64,000 bases of DNA from Tenrec ecaudatus. Lineage: Eukaryota; Chordata; Mammalia; Afrosoricida; Tenrecidae. The notes under the pieces were generated by a model. The model had not been told where the DNA came from. It made no database searches and was given only the letters and a program-made list of their open reading frames with translations. Shown piece by piece: positions 13,137 through 25,094 of this stretch (within the stretch, counting starts at the first letter, position 1; every line of letters begins with the position of its first letter). The stretch is from assembly GCF_050624435.1 (NCBI RefSeq), contig NC_134536.1, positions 138,661,277-138,725,276 on the forward strand, in the 5' to 3' direction. Both the position numbers and the translations under genes were made by a program.

Positions 13137-14156
13137 CAGTAGAACCCCCAGTATTCAACCTCATCAGTACTCAACAAAATTGGAATGTCAAGAACATTTT
13201 TCATCAGAGCTGGAACAAAACAGTGCAATCTGAACTGATACACGTGGTTTTTGTAAACAAAAGCAGTTTGTGTTTCACTCTGCTTTAGTTGGTGTTGTTA
13301 GTACACATTGTTTAAACCTTTTGTGGCTGTGTTCCAAGCGTTTTTCTATAATTTTCTTAGTTCTTGTGACTTTTGTACAGTTTTTAGATTAAAATAACGG
13401 GTCATAAGAATGAGCTTTTGACAAGATTCATGATGATAAGGAACTCGTTAACTTTGTTATCAATATTGTTAAGGATAATTAGTAAACTCTTTTAGAAAGT
13501 AGTTAAGGAAATGCCAATAGTAGACCACATTAGACAGCTTTTTTAAAGAGAAAGCCAGCCAGGTCCTAGTGAAGAAAGGCTAAGAAGGGAAAAAACTCCT
13601 GAAAAGCAACTACCGGTTGATTTTACGGAAGGGGACTCCCCTTCCAAACAATGACTCTAGATCCAGATACAAAACTTGTAAGAGCCCCCCAATAAAAGTA
13701 TTTTTAAAAGAAAGAAAGACATCGCTCTCTCCCCGTCCTTCCTCCTCTGGCCCTCTCCCCTCTCCTACCATCCTCTCTCTGCTGGTCCCTCTCTCCCCTG
13801 TTCCCTCTCCCCCTGTCTCCCTTCCCTGCTCTCTCTCCCCTGTCACTCCCACCTTCCACATCCGCATGCACCACCAAGGGGGCTGAGGTGAGCATGCTAC
13901 CATAAAAAAAACACCCCAAACCAAAAAACTGTTTTTAACGTTGTGTTTCTTATTTAAATTATATTATTTAACTCTGAACTTATTTACTGTGAAGTTTCTG
14001 TGTAATGTTTTGTATAAAAAGGCAAGGTTGGGGTAAAAACTTGATGGTTGATAACGGATTAATCTGTTTTCAGTTATTTCTTATGGGAAAAATTGCTTTG
14101 GAATTCTACTGCATCATATCTCGAAATTCCTTCTAGAATGGATTAGCGTCGAGGTC
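13137..14156 (+). mobile_element. Tigger-like (pogo) DNA transposon
   Basis: Starts CAGTAGAACC directly after a TA dinucleotide (13135-13136), as pogo/Tigger elements do. The right end reads AACGGATTAATCTG (14056-14069), TTTCTTATGGGAAAAATTGC, then GAATGGATTAGCGTCGAGGT, the usual Tigger terminal text; the last few bases seem lost where an old L1 begins. The middle includes TTTAGATTAAAATAACGGGTCATAAG, where the transposase start codon would be (here ACG). About 1 kb, so internally deleted and dead. Confidence 0.7.
13719..13860. repeat. CT-rich low-complexity tract
   Basis: Pyrimidine-rich CTCTCCCC-type sequence. Arg/Gly-rich open frames on the minus strand and Ser/Pro-rich ones on the plus strand come from this bias and are not genes. 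Confidence 0.9.
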
Positions 14157-14642
14157 TTTGCTACAGCACCCATATCCTCAGTGATCTCCTAATGAAAGCA
14201 AGCAACAACCAGGGCCATATCACAAGAACAAATTGTTCATAGATTGGGACTAGAATTAAGTTTAAGTCCCAGGTTGATTCATCTATGAATGATTTTTATA
14301 AGTTTCTGCTTCACTTTAGAAACATCAATATAATTTTATGTTAGAGAACATTATCAAACATCCCCTGAGGCATAAGGTAATTCTGTTGACAGTTACATGA
14401 ACTTCGCCAATGGTATGGAATTCAGAACACTGTTGAGAAAAGGAAACCATACAAGTATAGATGATTTTTACAGTTTAACTCTTTTTTTTTCAGTTTAACT
14501 CTTAAGTGGATATTATTTACACAAATAATGGGGGTTGATAATAGGGCAAAACTTTCAATAACATTCATTTAAAAGGCATAACCATGCAGTCATATTAATA
14601 CATGTCACGATGAAGCAAGAAAGATATTAAAATAGTAAATAT
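14157..14642 (-). mobile_element. Old L1 3' UTR, part 1 (antisense)
   Basis: Parallels 62160-62640 block by block (CATCCCCTGAGGCATAAGGTAATTC here, CATCCCCTGAGGCATATAGTAATTC there), so both are copies of the same older L1 3' UTR. Interrupted at 14642 by a young L1 and resumed at 16468. Confidence 0.75.
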
Positions 14643-16455
14643 CAGAGCACCAGGAACAAACAAAGATGAAAGGAGAGAGTGGAACACATCCTGGGCCAAG
14701 CCCCAAGCAAGATATCCCTGCTTAGAGCAGCCAATGCACCGAGAGGATCATAGGGCAGATCCCACTACAATACACAACGTCCCTCACTGACCCATAGTGC
14801 TACGGGGGTCAACATTGGAGACACAATGTGGGAATTGTGTCCCATTTGACTCTACCACAACGGGGTGAAACATGAAGGGTAGTACAACAGAGCACCAAGG
14901 GGAGAAAAGCAATGAAGTTCCTATGGAATACCAAAAATAAATTTTGGGGCCAGGGTGTGGCACCCCATCAGACTCGACTGGAAAACACTCCTAAAGGCCA
15001 ACAAACAGACTTGGAACTATTTATAGATTTTTCTCTCTTTTTTTGAAGCTTGGTTTGTTGTTGTTTTGTTTTGTCTTGTTTTTGTGCTTATTATTGTCTC
15101 TGCTTACCTATCTAGGTAAGATATTGCTTCTCGGCCTTTTTGCTAAGATCAAGTGTGAAGATAGGTGGGATAAATAATCTGGAAGAGAGAACAATGAGAC
15201 TGATGGTTCCCGGGGGGACACAGGAAGGGGGGGGGGGAAGGGGAATGTCAACAAGTCTTGGGACAAGGGAATAACAAATTATCTAAAATCGATGGCAAGG
15301 AGAGCACAGGATGCCTGGTGGGGCTTGATCAAGAGCAATGTAGCTGAGAGGAAATACTGAAACCCGAATGAAGGCTGAACATGATACTGGGACCAGAGAA
15401 AAGTGAAAAGAGGAAAGAACTAGGAGACAAAGGACATTTATGGAGGTCTAAATACAGGCATGTATATATGTAAATATATTTATATATAATGATAGGTATA
15501 TAGGTCTATGGACATATATTTGTAGGTTAAGTATTAAGGTAGCAGACAAACTTTGGGCCTCTAGTCAAGTACTCAATGAAAGAACACTTTGTTTTAGTAA
15601 CCTGGTATTCTGTGATGTTCACCTTCCCTGACAAGACTGCTGAAGACAAAGCGGGTACATAAGCAAATGTGGTGACGAAAGCTGGTGGTGCCTGGCTATC
15701 AAAAGATATAGCATCTGAGGTTTTAAAGGCTTAAAGATAAACAAGCAGCCATCGAACTCAGAAGCAACAAAGCCCACATGAAAGAAGCACACCAGCCTGT
15801 GTGATCATGAGGTGTCGATGGAATCAGGTATCAGGCATCAAAGACCCATAACAAAAAAGTCATATCAATGTGAATGAGGGCGAGCAAGGAATGGAGACCC
15901 AAAGCCCATCTGTAAAGATGAGCCAGTCATGATGCAGTATAACAGCAATGAAACATACAACTTTTCTAGTTCTTTAATGCTTCCTACCCCCCCCCCACTA
16001 TCATGACCCCAATTCTACCATACAAATCTGGCTAGATCAGAGCATGTACACTGGTACAGATAAGAGCTGGAAACACAGGAAATCCAGGACAGACAAACCC
16101 CTCAGGACCAATAATGAGACCAGGAGGGGAAGAGCAAAGTGGAGGGGACAAGGGGGAACCAATCACAATGATCGACATATAACCCCCTCCTAGGGATATG
16201 GACAATAAAAAAGTGAGTGAAGGGAGACATTGGTTAGTGTAGGACATAAAGAAAAAAGTTATAAATTATCAAGGGTTCATGAGGGAGGGAGTGTGGGGGA
16301 GGGAGGGGGAAAATGAGGAGCTGATACCAAGGGCTCAAATAGAAAGAAATGTTTTGAAAATGATGATGGCAACATATGCACGAATGTGCTCGATACAACG
16401 GATGCATGTATAAATTGTGTTAAGAGCTGTATGAGCCCCTAATAAAGTTTTTTTA
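14643..16455 (+). mobile_element. Young L1 3' UTR insertion
   Basis: A 1.8-kb 5'-truncated sense copy inserted into an old L1. Target duplication AATAGTAAATAT (14631-14642) and AATAGCAAATAT (16456-16467), 11 of 12 matching. It holds the shared blocks GGGGCCAGGGTGTGGCACCCC, a T/G-rich stretch, the repeated block once (about 15680-15810) and the 3' end GAGCCCCTAATAAAG. A U2 snRNA fragment is embedded at 15123. Confidence 0.92.
15123..15157 (+). pseudogene. RNU2: U2 snRNA 5'-end fragment
   Basis: Matches nucleotides 1-34 of U2 small nuclear RNA in 32 positions: ATTGCTTCTCGGCCTTTTTG then CTAAGATCAAGTGT, against ATCGCTTCTCGGCCTTTTGG in U2. It interrupts the young L1 3' UTR at CTAGGTAAGAT/AGG; AAGAT occurs on both sides (15118-15122 and 15158-15162). 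Other copies of this 3' UTR here, for example at about 56,525, lack it. It has no promoter and no remainder of U2, so it is not a working snRNA gene. Confidence 0.85.
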
Positions 16456-16467
16456 AATAGCAAATAT

Positions 16468-17169
16468 ATGGTAGTTCCGGCTCACCCTGCATTGGGCACC
16501 ATCAAGGCAAAATATCTGAACCAAAGTCCAACAGCCACCAATTCTATACCCTTGAGATAGCAGTCATCTCCTTCTTTTCACACTAGGGAGTTTCCGCCTT
16601 AAGTCCGAGGGCTACAGGTGAATTTGGGGTAAACTCCAGTTCACTTAGTGGAGTTTCCACATTGAGTCCTTCTGGTGTGGCCTGCTATGAAGGATGTTGT
16701 TCACCTTGAAAGCGCACAGTCCAAAGTTTGTTAGACTATAGCACATGGCCTGGATCACCAAAGCTAGATGAAAACGAGGTCAAAATTGTCCAATTAGTAT
16801 AGTGCATACTCTTCCTTTGGGTTCTATGTACACACTGTTATGTATTTCTTTCCCAATGTGAAGTTGCTCCTTCCTGTTGACCCAATAGTAATGCAATCAT
16901 CTTCTCAGAGACATGCATGCTTCTTTCTCCCCATCTAAACTGGAATCTCCAGAAACGTTTGTTTATCACTCTTGTAGGGGTCTGGGTTGATTTGGAGTGA
17001 CAGCACAATGTTGTATGGCAGCAACTGATGGTCTTCTCCCTCCCCCCCATTTTGATAAACTGACCCCAGCTGAGGTGAGGTCTCCTCTGTCAAAGTGGTT
17101 TTTAAGGCGAACATCAGAGGGAGTGATATATGGTTAATGGACACTTGTTGGTAAAAACAATACTTCTCT
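16468..17169 (-). mobile_element. Old L1 3' UTR, part 2 (antisense)
   Basis: Continues the old L1 after the young insertion and parallels 62640-63110 (for example CCAGTTCACTTAGTGGAGTTTCC here, CCAGTTCCCTTAGTGGAATTTCC there). Ends at the next young L1. Confidence 0.75.
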
Positions 17170-18084
17170 ATTTTTAAAAATCATTTATTGGGGCTCATAC
17201 AACTCATCACAATCCATACATACATCAATTGGGTAAAGCACACTTATACATTCATTGCCCTCATCATTCTCAAAATTTGCTTTCCACTTGGGTTCCTGGA
17301 ATCAACTCCTCATTTTCCTTTTTTTCCCTCCCCCTCCCTCTCCGCTCCCCACTTCCTTATGAACCCTTAATAATTTATAAATTATTATTTTATCTTACAC
17401 TGCCCGGCATCTCCCTTCACCCACTTTTCTGTTGCCCATCCCCCAGAGAGGTTATATGTAGAGCCTTGTGATCGGTTCCCCTTTTCTATGCCCCCTTCCC
17501 TCCCGGTATTGCCACTCTCACCGCTGGTCCTGAGGGGTTCATCTGTCCTAGATTCCCTGTGTTTCCAGTTCCCATCTGTACCGCTGTGCATCCTCTGGTC
17601 TAGCCAGTTGTCTACAGATGGGCATTGGGACCCCATCATGTGCTCCTCTCATTCACTATGATATGATTCCCCCCCACCCCTGGCTTTGGTGCTTGAAACC
17701 TGGTCCCCTCAGCCCTTCATGATCACACATGTTGGTGTGCTGCTTCCATGTGGGCTTTGTTGCTTCTGGGATAGATGGCCACTTGTTTACTTTCAAGCCT
17801 TTAAGACCCCAGACGCTATATCTCTCAATAGCCAGGCGCCATCAGCCTTCTTCACCACAGTTACCTATGCACACATTCGTCTTCAGCATTTATGTGGGGA
17901 AGGTGATCACACAATGATGGATTTTGTTCTTTGGTGTCTGCTACCTGATCTCTTCAAAACTTCGTGTCTACTTAGGCTTGTGTGCTTCTTCTCTGTGGGC
18001 TTTGTTGCTTCTGAGCTAGATGGCCACTTGTTTGCCAGACACTATTTCTTTTGATAGCTGGGCACCATCAGCTTTCTTCACCAC
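17170..18084 (-). mobile_element. Young L1 3' UTR insertion (antisense)
   Basis: Starts with the antisense 3' end (ATTTATTGGGGCTCATACAAC) and carries the repeated block twice (about 17720-17900 and 17977-18084). An exact 13-bp target duplication, ACAATACTTCTCT, lies at 17157-17169 and 18085-18097. 915 bp, no coding part. Confidence 0.93.
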
Positions 18085-18097
18085 ACAATACTTCTCT

Positions 18098-18595
18098 TTA
18101 GCCAGCCATCAGGTCTCTCCCTGATTTGTAGCCTCCTAGTCACTTGGTCCCTTGACTTCTGACTTGTCCCATGAAACAGGCACCAGGGTCACTGGGCTAA
18201 CAGTCTAATTAATAATCTCTGTTCTGCTCTCATTGCTGTAGCACTTCTGTTGAGGTGTTTCAGGTCTTTGGATGGCATGGACTCTCCTCTCTTTGCTACT
18301 TGAGGCACGGATCTGGGAAGATTAAGATTCTCTGATGGTCCAGCACTATTTTTGAAGAGGGTGTCCTTTTCCCATTTAATGTTTTTGTGGTCATTTGGTG
18401 AAAATCAGTTGTCTTTAAGTGGATGCTTTTATTTCTGGGGTTTCTATCCTGTTCCATTGGTCTATGTATCTATCATTATACCAGTACCAGGCTGTTTTGC
18501 CAACGTTGGCTGTCAAGTAGTGAAGTTGAGGTCAAGTAGTGAAAGCCCTTCTACTTTGCTCTCTTTTTACATTTTTAATTTTTATTATTATTTTT
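18098..18595 (-). mobile_element. Old L1, 3' UTR start and ORF2 end (antisense)
   Basis: Continuation of the old L1 host. From about 18340 it matches the antisense ORF2 C-terminal region (CCATTGGTCTATGTATCTATCATTATACC at 18457-18485 is a widely shared L1 block). Confidence 0.7.
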
Positions 18596-18597
18596 AA

Positions 18598-19594
18598 AAA
18601 GATTGCTGTTTCATGGCTTCCCAGAGACTGTTGGAGGAAGAGTGTCTTCTTCCTCCCTCCCAGAATTCCCAGCAGCGACGGTTGCCGGGGAACGCTGGCG
18701 CGGTGTGGAGGGATGGCGGGAGGATAAGATGTCCAAGCTGAGTCCGGAGCCAAGTTGGTGAAAAAGAGCTCGGACTCAGCATGAAACAACGAAAAGGTCA
18801 AGGGGATGGGGGTGGCCGTGGCCACAGGAAGAGAGGTTTGAGTGACATTTCTACCACCTCTGGTTGAAGGCTAGCTACGCTGCTTTCTGAAACTTACTAT
18901 TCCTAAAGTCATGTGCAAGATTGCAAAGCCTCCCGCCTGTGTACTCGTCCGAGTGAGATGATGGGGAGAGACATCAGATGGGACCCTTGTTTGTCCCAGG
19001 GATGCTTTGCAGACTGAGCCAAAAGCTGTGAGGACCACCACACGATACGCGATTCAGTGCGGTCTGAAGCCATTTACCTCTTATCTAACAGAGATGGCAG
19101 TGCTGGTTCTGGACGTCATTACCAAATTCCACCGTCTTCCAGTCGGTGGAGTTCAGATCAGTGGGCTAGCCCAGCTTTCTACAACCCATCAAATCAACGG
19201 CTGCTGTACTATTGTTTCACCAACATCTAAGAAACTTGCAGAACTCCAGACGCAATGACGCCAACTGCAGGAGGAAAGCCCAGCCAGTGAACAACGTGTA
19301 AACACCTCAGTGCTGGCAGGGGTCTCCACAGGTTGCTCCACCACCCAGGGCTGCATTGGGGTAGGTCTATGCGGTTTCTCCTTGGGGATGTCCTGCAGGA
19401 AGTGAGCCTTGGCGGCTCAAGCAGGGAACTGCTAAGGCAGCTGCACCCTGGTCTGACCAACACAAAGCAAGAGACCAGAGAACTAGAAAGGTGAGGCTCA
19501 CGGAGCCATGTATCCCTCTGCCCCCTTCAATTAACCCCACATGTGTTTATCTGTCAGGTTGGCACAATAAACTAACTACCTCATCCATCAAAAA
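18598..19594 (+). pseudogene. C2CD3: C2CD3 processed pseudogene (5' part of mRNA)
   Basis: Intronless plus-strand copy of the first exons of C2CD3, a centriole protein needed for cilium formation. A GC-rich 5' UTR leads to an ATG at 18781 that opens MKQRKGQGDGGGRGHRKRG and LSDIST, as in C2CD3. Next come KIAKPPACVLVRVR in another frame and, at 19007-19258, [34 protein letters not shown] and [16 protein letters not shown]. Several frameshifts and stops break it. After KKLAELQ the text no longer resembles C2CD3 as I recall it; about 300 bp of other sequence follow up to an AATAAA at 19566 and an A-rich tail near 19589. That part could come from an alternative last exon or a neighbouring gene. 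Confidence 0.87.
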
Positions 19595-21800
19595 AACAAA
19601 GATCAATTCATTGGGGGGCTCTTACAGCGCTTATAACACATCAGTTATATCAAGTATGTTGCCATCATATTCTAGTTATTTTTCTTTCTATTTGAACCTT
19701 TGATATCAGTTCCTTTTTTATCCCTCCCTTCCCGTCCCCCTCCTACTCTGATGACTCCTTGATAAATGATAAATTATTATTTTCATATCTGCCACTGACC
19801 GCTATCTCCCCTCACCCATGTTTCTGTTGTTTCTCCCCCTGGGTGGGGGAATTATGTGCCGATCATTGCAATTGGTTCCCCCACTTTCCCCCTGCCTTCC
19901 TGGTATTGCTACTCCCATTTCTGTCCCTGGGGGTTTATCTGACCTGGATTCCATATGTCATGAGCTCTTATCTGTACCAGTGAACATGTTCCATTCCAGC
20001 CAGAACTGAAAGGCAAGACTGGGGTCCTGATAATGAGGGGAGGAAGCCTCAAAGAACCAGAGGAGTAGTGTGTGTTTCATCGGTGCTATATTGCTCCCTG
20101 GTTGACTCATCCCTTTCTTGTTACCCTTCTGTGAGGGGATGTCCTATTGCCTACAAATGGATTTGGGGTCTCTGCTCTGAGCCCCCTTGTTGTCAACAAT
20201 ATTGTTTGTTTTGGGTCCGCTGATGCCAGTTACCTGATCCTGTCAACACCTCATGATCTAACAAGCAGGTGTGCTATCTTCCATGTGGGCTTGTTGCTTT
20301 TCTGCTAGACAGCTGCTTGTTAACTTCAAACTTTCAGACCCCAAATGCTATACCTTTTGAAAGGCAGGCATCATCAGCTTTCTTCACCACATTTGTTTAT
20401 GCACCCATTTGGTCTTCAGTGATTGTACTGGGGGAGTGAGCATCACAGAATGCCAGGTTGTTAGAACAAAGTGTTCTTGCATTGAGGGAGGGCTAGAGCA
20501 GAGGCCCAATGTCTGTCCACTTCATCAATGTATTTCCATATGAATATATGTACATAGACCAATACCTCTATTTTATGAATTAATATATTTATATATGTAC
20601 ACATCTATGTTTATATGTCTATCCATAGATTTGCTTCCTAGATCTTTCTTCTGTTGCCTTTTACTTTCCTCCTGCCCCACCTTCACACTCTCCCTTCTCC
20701 TGTCTCTTAGTAATTCCTCTCAGCTAGATTGCTGTTGCTCCAACACCCCAAGGATCTCTATGTCCTCCTCATTATTAATTTTAATTCCCTAGTTGTTCCC
20801 CTGTCTATGGCATTGTTTGCTCACCGCTCCCTTCCCCTACCTCCTACTCCCCCAAGTCTCTCCGGAACCCTCAGTTCACCTGATTTCTTCTTGGGCTTGC
20901 TTCCTATGCCTATTTTTCATAGGTAGGCAAAACAACAACAACAGAGCCACAACAAAAGGAAAACACAAGCTTAAATAAAATTAGGGAAAAAATGAAAAAG
21001 CGCACATAATTCCAGGTCTGTCTTCTACCTTTTGACTGTCTCCCCACAGGACCTGGAGGGTTCTGGGAACTGTCCCCCCTACCCTGAAGTCACTGTGGGG
21101 GTATCCTCAGGGGCTTTGTGGCTTTTCTCCCATTGCATGTTCCCTTCTTGGTTTGCCCTACGGGGGGAGAGGGGAAGGTGTTAGACCAGACTAACTCCCT
21201 TCTGTGTGTCCCCAGTATTGTCCTCTGTCTCGGTATGCTCCATCAAGGGGACATCATGTCTCAAGCTGTTGTCTCTGTGCTTTAGCAGCTCCTCAGAGCT
21301 TGGTATGGTGATGTGGGGTCTAGTTCCTCTCTCTTTTTCCTTCTTGGTTTGCTTCCGTGTAGGCATCACAGGAGGGCTCCTCTCCTCAGCCTGTAGGTTT
21401 AGTGTTGTCCTTTGTAGCACATACTGCTGGGGAGGGAGTCAGATTGGCTCTGATTAGGGCCAGCCCTGTAGACCTCTCTGTTCATAATTTGCTCCATGCG
21501 GCTACATTACCCTCAAAGTTTGGCGTACAGTGGTGGAGTCTGCATTCACACTCCCATTTCTGTGGAGGCATATATAATACCCTCTCACTGGGTGGATTAG
21601 TGCCCTGCTCCCTCAGCAAAATCCTAGGCTGCACTCTGGGGATTAGAGTCCTATCTAGGGGGGTGGCTGGGGGTGGGGGTGGGTCTGAGTCAGCCACCTT
21701 AGTACACTGAATCTATTGGCCTCTGTACTTCTCAATTTTCTGATCTAACAACAGGTACACCAGGCGGGTGATTGTACATGGACGCCATCTTGACTCCTCC
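19595..21800 (-). mobile_element. Young L1 3' UTR (antisense), near full length
   Basis: Runs from TCATTGGGGGGCTCTTACAGC through the repeated block (once, about 20262-20440), the CTTCACACTCTCC-type pyrimidine blocks, the A-rich stretch near 20930-21000 and on to GGACGCCATCTTGACTCC near 21780. Open frames here (for example 19759-19983, 21402-21710) are artefacts of low stop density. Confidence 0.85.
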
Positions 21801-21899
21801 CTCCACTTTGTTCTCTTATGAGAAGTTCTTTGCTTAACTTGGGCCTTTTCCTTCAGAAGTTGGTAATTAGCTTTTTAATTTCTTTAAAGAATGTAGTTG
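21801..21899 (-). mobile_element. L1 ORF2 fragment, left part (antisense)
   Basis: AAGTTGGTAATTAGCTTTTTAATTTC is the antisense of a conserved L1 ORF2 stretch, also present at 38859-38880. It is split by the next insertion and resumes at 22419. Confidence 0.65.
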
Positions 21900-22418
21900 G
21901 GGAAAGGGTGTGGAGAATTGAGAAACAAACAATGATTGCGGGAGGGGGAAGGGAAAATTAGAACTGATTGTAAAGATGCATATACAACTCTTTTCAAAAG
22001 CGATTTAACTATGGAAGTGTATGATATGGGAAGACTATATTAAGAAAACTGCTAGAAAAAATGAACCAAACATGACCTGTGGTTACCATGGGTGAAGGAG
22101 GAAGAGTTTTTATTTAGGGGCATTGAGTTTATGTTAATGGAGTTGGAATAATTTGAAAAAGAATATCAATAATGCTTATACAACATGAAGAGTATAATCA
22201 ATGGCACTGAATTTTACATGTAGAAATTACTGAATTGGAGAATGTTTTGTAGTGTACACATTTGCCATAACTAAAAAAAATAATTACACAAGTAATGAGT
22301 ACAAGGAAGAAGTAAATGTTCTCAAATTGATTGAGGTAATTATTGTACAATTCTTTATATAATTGAACTATTGAATTGTAGGATATGTAATTGAAGTGCC
22401 AATTAGACTGTTTAAATC
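21900..22418 (+). mobile_element. Old L1 3' end insertion
   Basis: Shares its course with 55480-58190 (AGAACTGATTGTAAAGATGC, GGCATTGAGTTTATGTTAATGG, GTGCCAATTAGACTG) and ends with the old-L1 terminus. Target duplication AAGAATGTAGTTG (21887-21899) and AAGAATGAAGTTG (22419-22431), 12 of 13. The host is an L1 ORF2 in the opposite direction. Confidence 0.82.
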
Positions 22419-22770
22419 AAGAATGAAGTTGAGATTTGTATTGGAATTGTGTTGTATTTGTAGATTGCTTTAAGTAATATTGCCATTTTCACATTCCACA
22501 ATATTAAGTCCTATCCATGAGAACAGGATATCCTTCTATTTGTGTAGGTTTCTTGTAATAATGTCCTGTAGTTGTCTTTGTACAGGTGTTTTGTTTCTTT
22601 GGTTAGGTATATTCCTAGGTATTTAAACTTTTATGTAGCTATTTAAATGGTTTATTTTTTTAATCTTTTTCAGAACTCTCTTTGCTGGTATATAGGAATC
22701 CAATTAATTTCTGCTTGTTAATCTTGTATGCTGTTACTTTACCAAGCCTCTCAAGTGCTTACAACCATCT
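22419..22770 (-). mobile_element. L1 ORF2 fragment, right part (antisense)
   Basis: Continues the ORF2 interrupted at 21899: TGTAGATTGCTTTAAGTAATATTGCC (22460-22485) and GGTATATTCCTAGGTATTT are conserved antisense ORF2 blocks. Confidence 0.75.
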
Positions 22771-23225
22771 CTATGTGGAGTAATTTGGGTACTTTCTATA
22801 TTCTGCTTTGTTTTTGATAGAGGGTTTTCTGTTTTGTGTCGTCGTTTTTGGGCTTTACTTTGTTTGTTTACTTCCTGTTTGTGTTTTGTATGATTTTCTG
22901 TATATGAAATCCAAGATAGGAGACAGAAATTTGATTGATAATTGCTCAGGAATATGGCAAAGGAGGATGGAAGAAAATATGGAGCTAACAACAATGAGTA
23001 TGAGAAGAAAGTATTCTGAAATTGACTGTAGTGATGATTGCACAAATCGTCTTAATATGACTGAATGATTAAATTTTAAGATAAAGTGTATCACAATGAA
23101 ACTATTTTAAAAAGAAATATGTTAGATTGTTATAAGGTGTTAACTTGGGTGAAATGGAAGATTTCACAAGAGTGTGCTAGTTATATAATCTGTTGTCGAT
23201 TTGAGAGGATTAAGAGTGAAGGGGT
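22771..23225. other. No recognisable feature
   Basis: AT-rich intergenic sequence. Short open frames (for example 22808-23068) show no known domain. Confidence 0.5.
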
Positions 23226-23890
23226 AGAGGTTAGCCTGTCAGTCAGGCCCCATATTGCTGACCTCATTTGGAGGCACAAAGGAGATAGCTCATTGGAGGT
23301 GGGACACACATTCCCTGTGAGACACTAGGGACAATGAGCTGGATGGAGTTATGCTGATGCAGCCAGAGTGGAGCTGGAGGAGCCACTAGGAGACCCCTGA
23401 CAGTGATGAGATGCTAACAACACCAACTACTGGATCCATAAGACTCCTCATACACTGGCCTGTGATTTTCCTGCATTTGGCATCATTGCATGTGTTTTGT
23501 AAGTCTGAAGAGGAATTATAGATTGGTATTGGACATATGGACTAATATTGGGCTTATAGACTTGATCTGGACTGGGCTAGGATGTTTTCTTAATGTATAA
23601 TTACCTTTATGTAAAGGTCTTTCTTATACACATATGAGGGTCTCTCTGGATTTGTTTCTGTAGTCAACCGACACTAGCATATTATGGTGCATTGGGCGTG
23701 GGGTACTATAGACACAAATCATAAAGATGGAGAGTGGATCCTTGTTTGACCTCTGCCTGACGATAGTGTTTTCTCTTTGGCTAGCCAGAGGTCAGGCATG
23801 TTCATGCAGTTTACTGGGTTTTCTGGAAAGAACATGTGTGTCTATGAATTCATTTATCTAGTTTACCTGGACTAACACAAAAAGGAAGAA
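23226..23890 (+). mobile_element. Unclassified interspersed repeat, possibly LTR-like
   Basis: The stretch from CAGTCAGGCCCCATATTGC to the twice-seen ending TTGTTTCTGTAGTCAACC (23655) and TTCATTTATCTAGTTTACC (23849) looks like a dispersed mammalian repeat with a solo-LTR-like end. I cannot name the family. Old remnant. Confidence 0.4.
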
Positions 23891-23979
23891 GAGAAATCCA
23901 GGAGAAAATACATATTAAACTATTGGAGGCATTGATAGTAGTTTAAAGTGCTGAATACAAAATTGGTGATTTTTTTTCT

Positions 23980-24610
23980 GTGAGTCAGTGAGAGGTGAGT
24001 GAGAGAGTAAGAGAGAGAGTGTGTTAGTGTGTGAGAGTGAATGAGCGATTGAAGGAATATGTTGAGAGGGTGAGATAGTGAGAGAGAGACAGTGAGTGAG
24101 TGAGTCAGAGAGTCAGTGAGAGAGTGAGAGACTGAGTGAGACAGGAAGTGAGAGAGTCAGTGAGTGAGTGCGATTGAGTTAGTGAGTGACAGAGTGAGTG
24201 AGTTATTGAGTGAGAGAGTGAGTGAGAGAGCAGGTTAGACAGTGAGTGAGTGAGTGAGTGAGTGAGAGACTAAGAGTGGGATAGTGAGTATGTGAGTAAG
24301 AGAGTGAGAGAGTGAGAGACTGAGAGAGTGTGTGAGAGATAGAGTGAGAGAGTGAGCGAGTCAGAGTGAGTTAGAAAATGAGTGAGTGAGTGAATGAGTG
24401 AGTGAGTGAGAGAGTGAGAGTCAGGGAGTGAATGAGTGAGAAAGTGAGTGAGAGAGTTCAGTGAGAGTGAGTGAGTTAGTGAGAGAGTGAGTGAGTGAGT
24501 GAGTGAGTGAGTGAGGGAGAAAATTAGTGAGAGAGAGAGTGAGTGAGAGAATGAGAAAGTGAGAAAGTAAGGGAGACAGTGAAAGACTGAGTAAGAAAGT
24601 GAGTCAATTG
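23980..24610. repeat. (GAGT)n / (GA)n simple-repeat tract
   Basis: About 630 bp of GTGAGTGAGAGAGTGAGTGA-like sequence with a drifting 4-bp and 2-bp register. The Ser/Leu/His-rich 119-codon frame on the minus strand at 24270-24629 is a by-product. Confidence 0.95.
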
Positions 24611-25085
24611 GTGATATTTTAATGGGCAATATCTACCAAAGGACAAATTTCAGTGGATTAGGGAAGGAGAAATGGACACAAGAAATATAGGGAGGAATTA
24701 TGATGAGTGATGATGCATCAAAAGGATTGCAATGTATAAAGTGAAACAAAATAATGTATGAATTTTTGATTATGAAAATGATCATCTGCTCTGTAAACCT
24801 TCACCTAATTCATAAAAAAGTTAAACAAAATTGGTGAGCTAAAAGATAATCTCCCATCTAATTTACATTAAAACTGTTATAATATAAAAATAAATAAAGG
24901 AATTGAACATATAGAGTAAGATGAAGTTTAGAGTGTATTAAAACACCAAGAAACCAAATATAAATCAATGGAGGAGGAGAGATGTACTTACACTATACTT
25001 TGGGGAGCATACAATCCCATAATTAAAGGGGAGCAGAATTTATAACCAACAAGGGCATCACTTTGTGGAGTGGAATCTGAGGGCA
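24611..25085. other. No recognisable feature
   Basis: AT-rich intergenic DNA in which I see no gene or named repeat. Confidence 0.5.
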
Positions 25086-25094
25086 GCGATGATT

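Noticed and set aside
13610-13924. Arg/Gly- and Ser/Pro-rich open frames
   Set aside because: They come from a CT-rich low-complexity tract in a Tigger-like element.
15123-15157. A U2 snRNA gene
   Set aside because: Only the first 34 bases are present, with no Sm site, 3' box or upstream promoter.
24270-24629. 119-codon Ser/Leu/His-rich frame and a repeat pattern that might suggest a CRISPR-like array
   Set aside because: It is translation of a GAGT/GA simple repeat; no spacers and no constant-length repeats.
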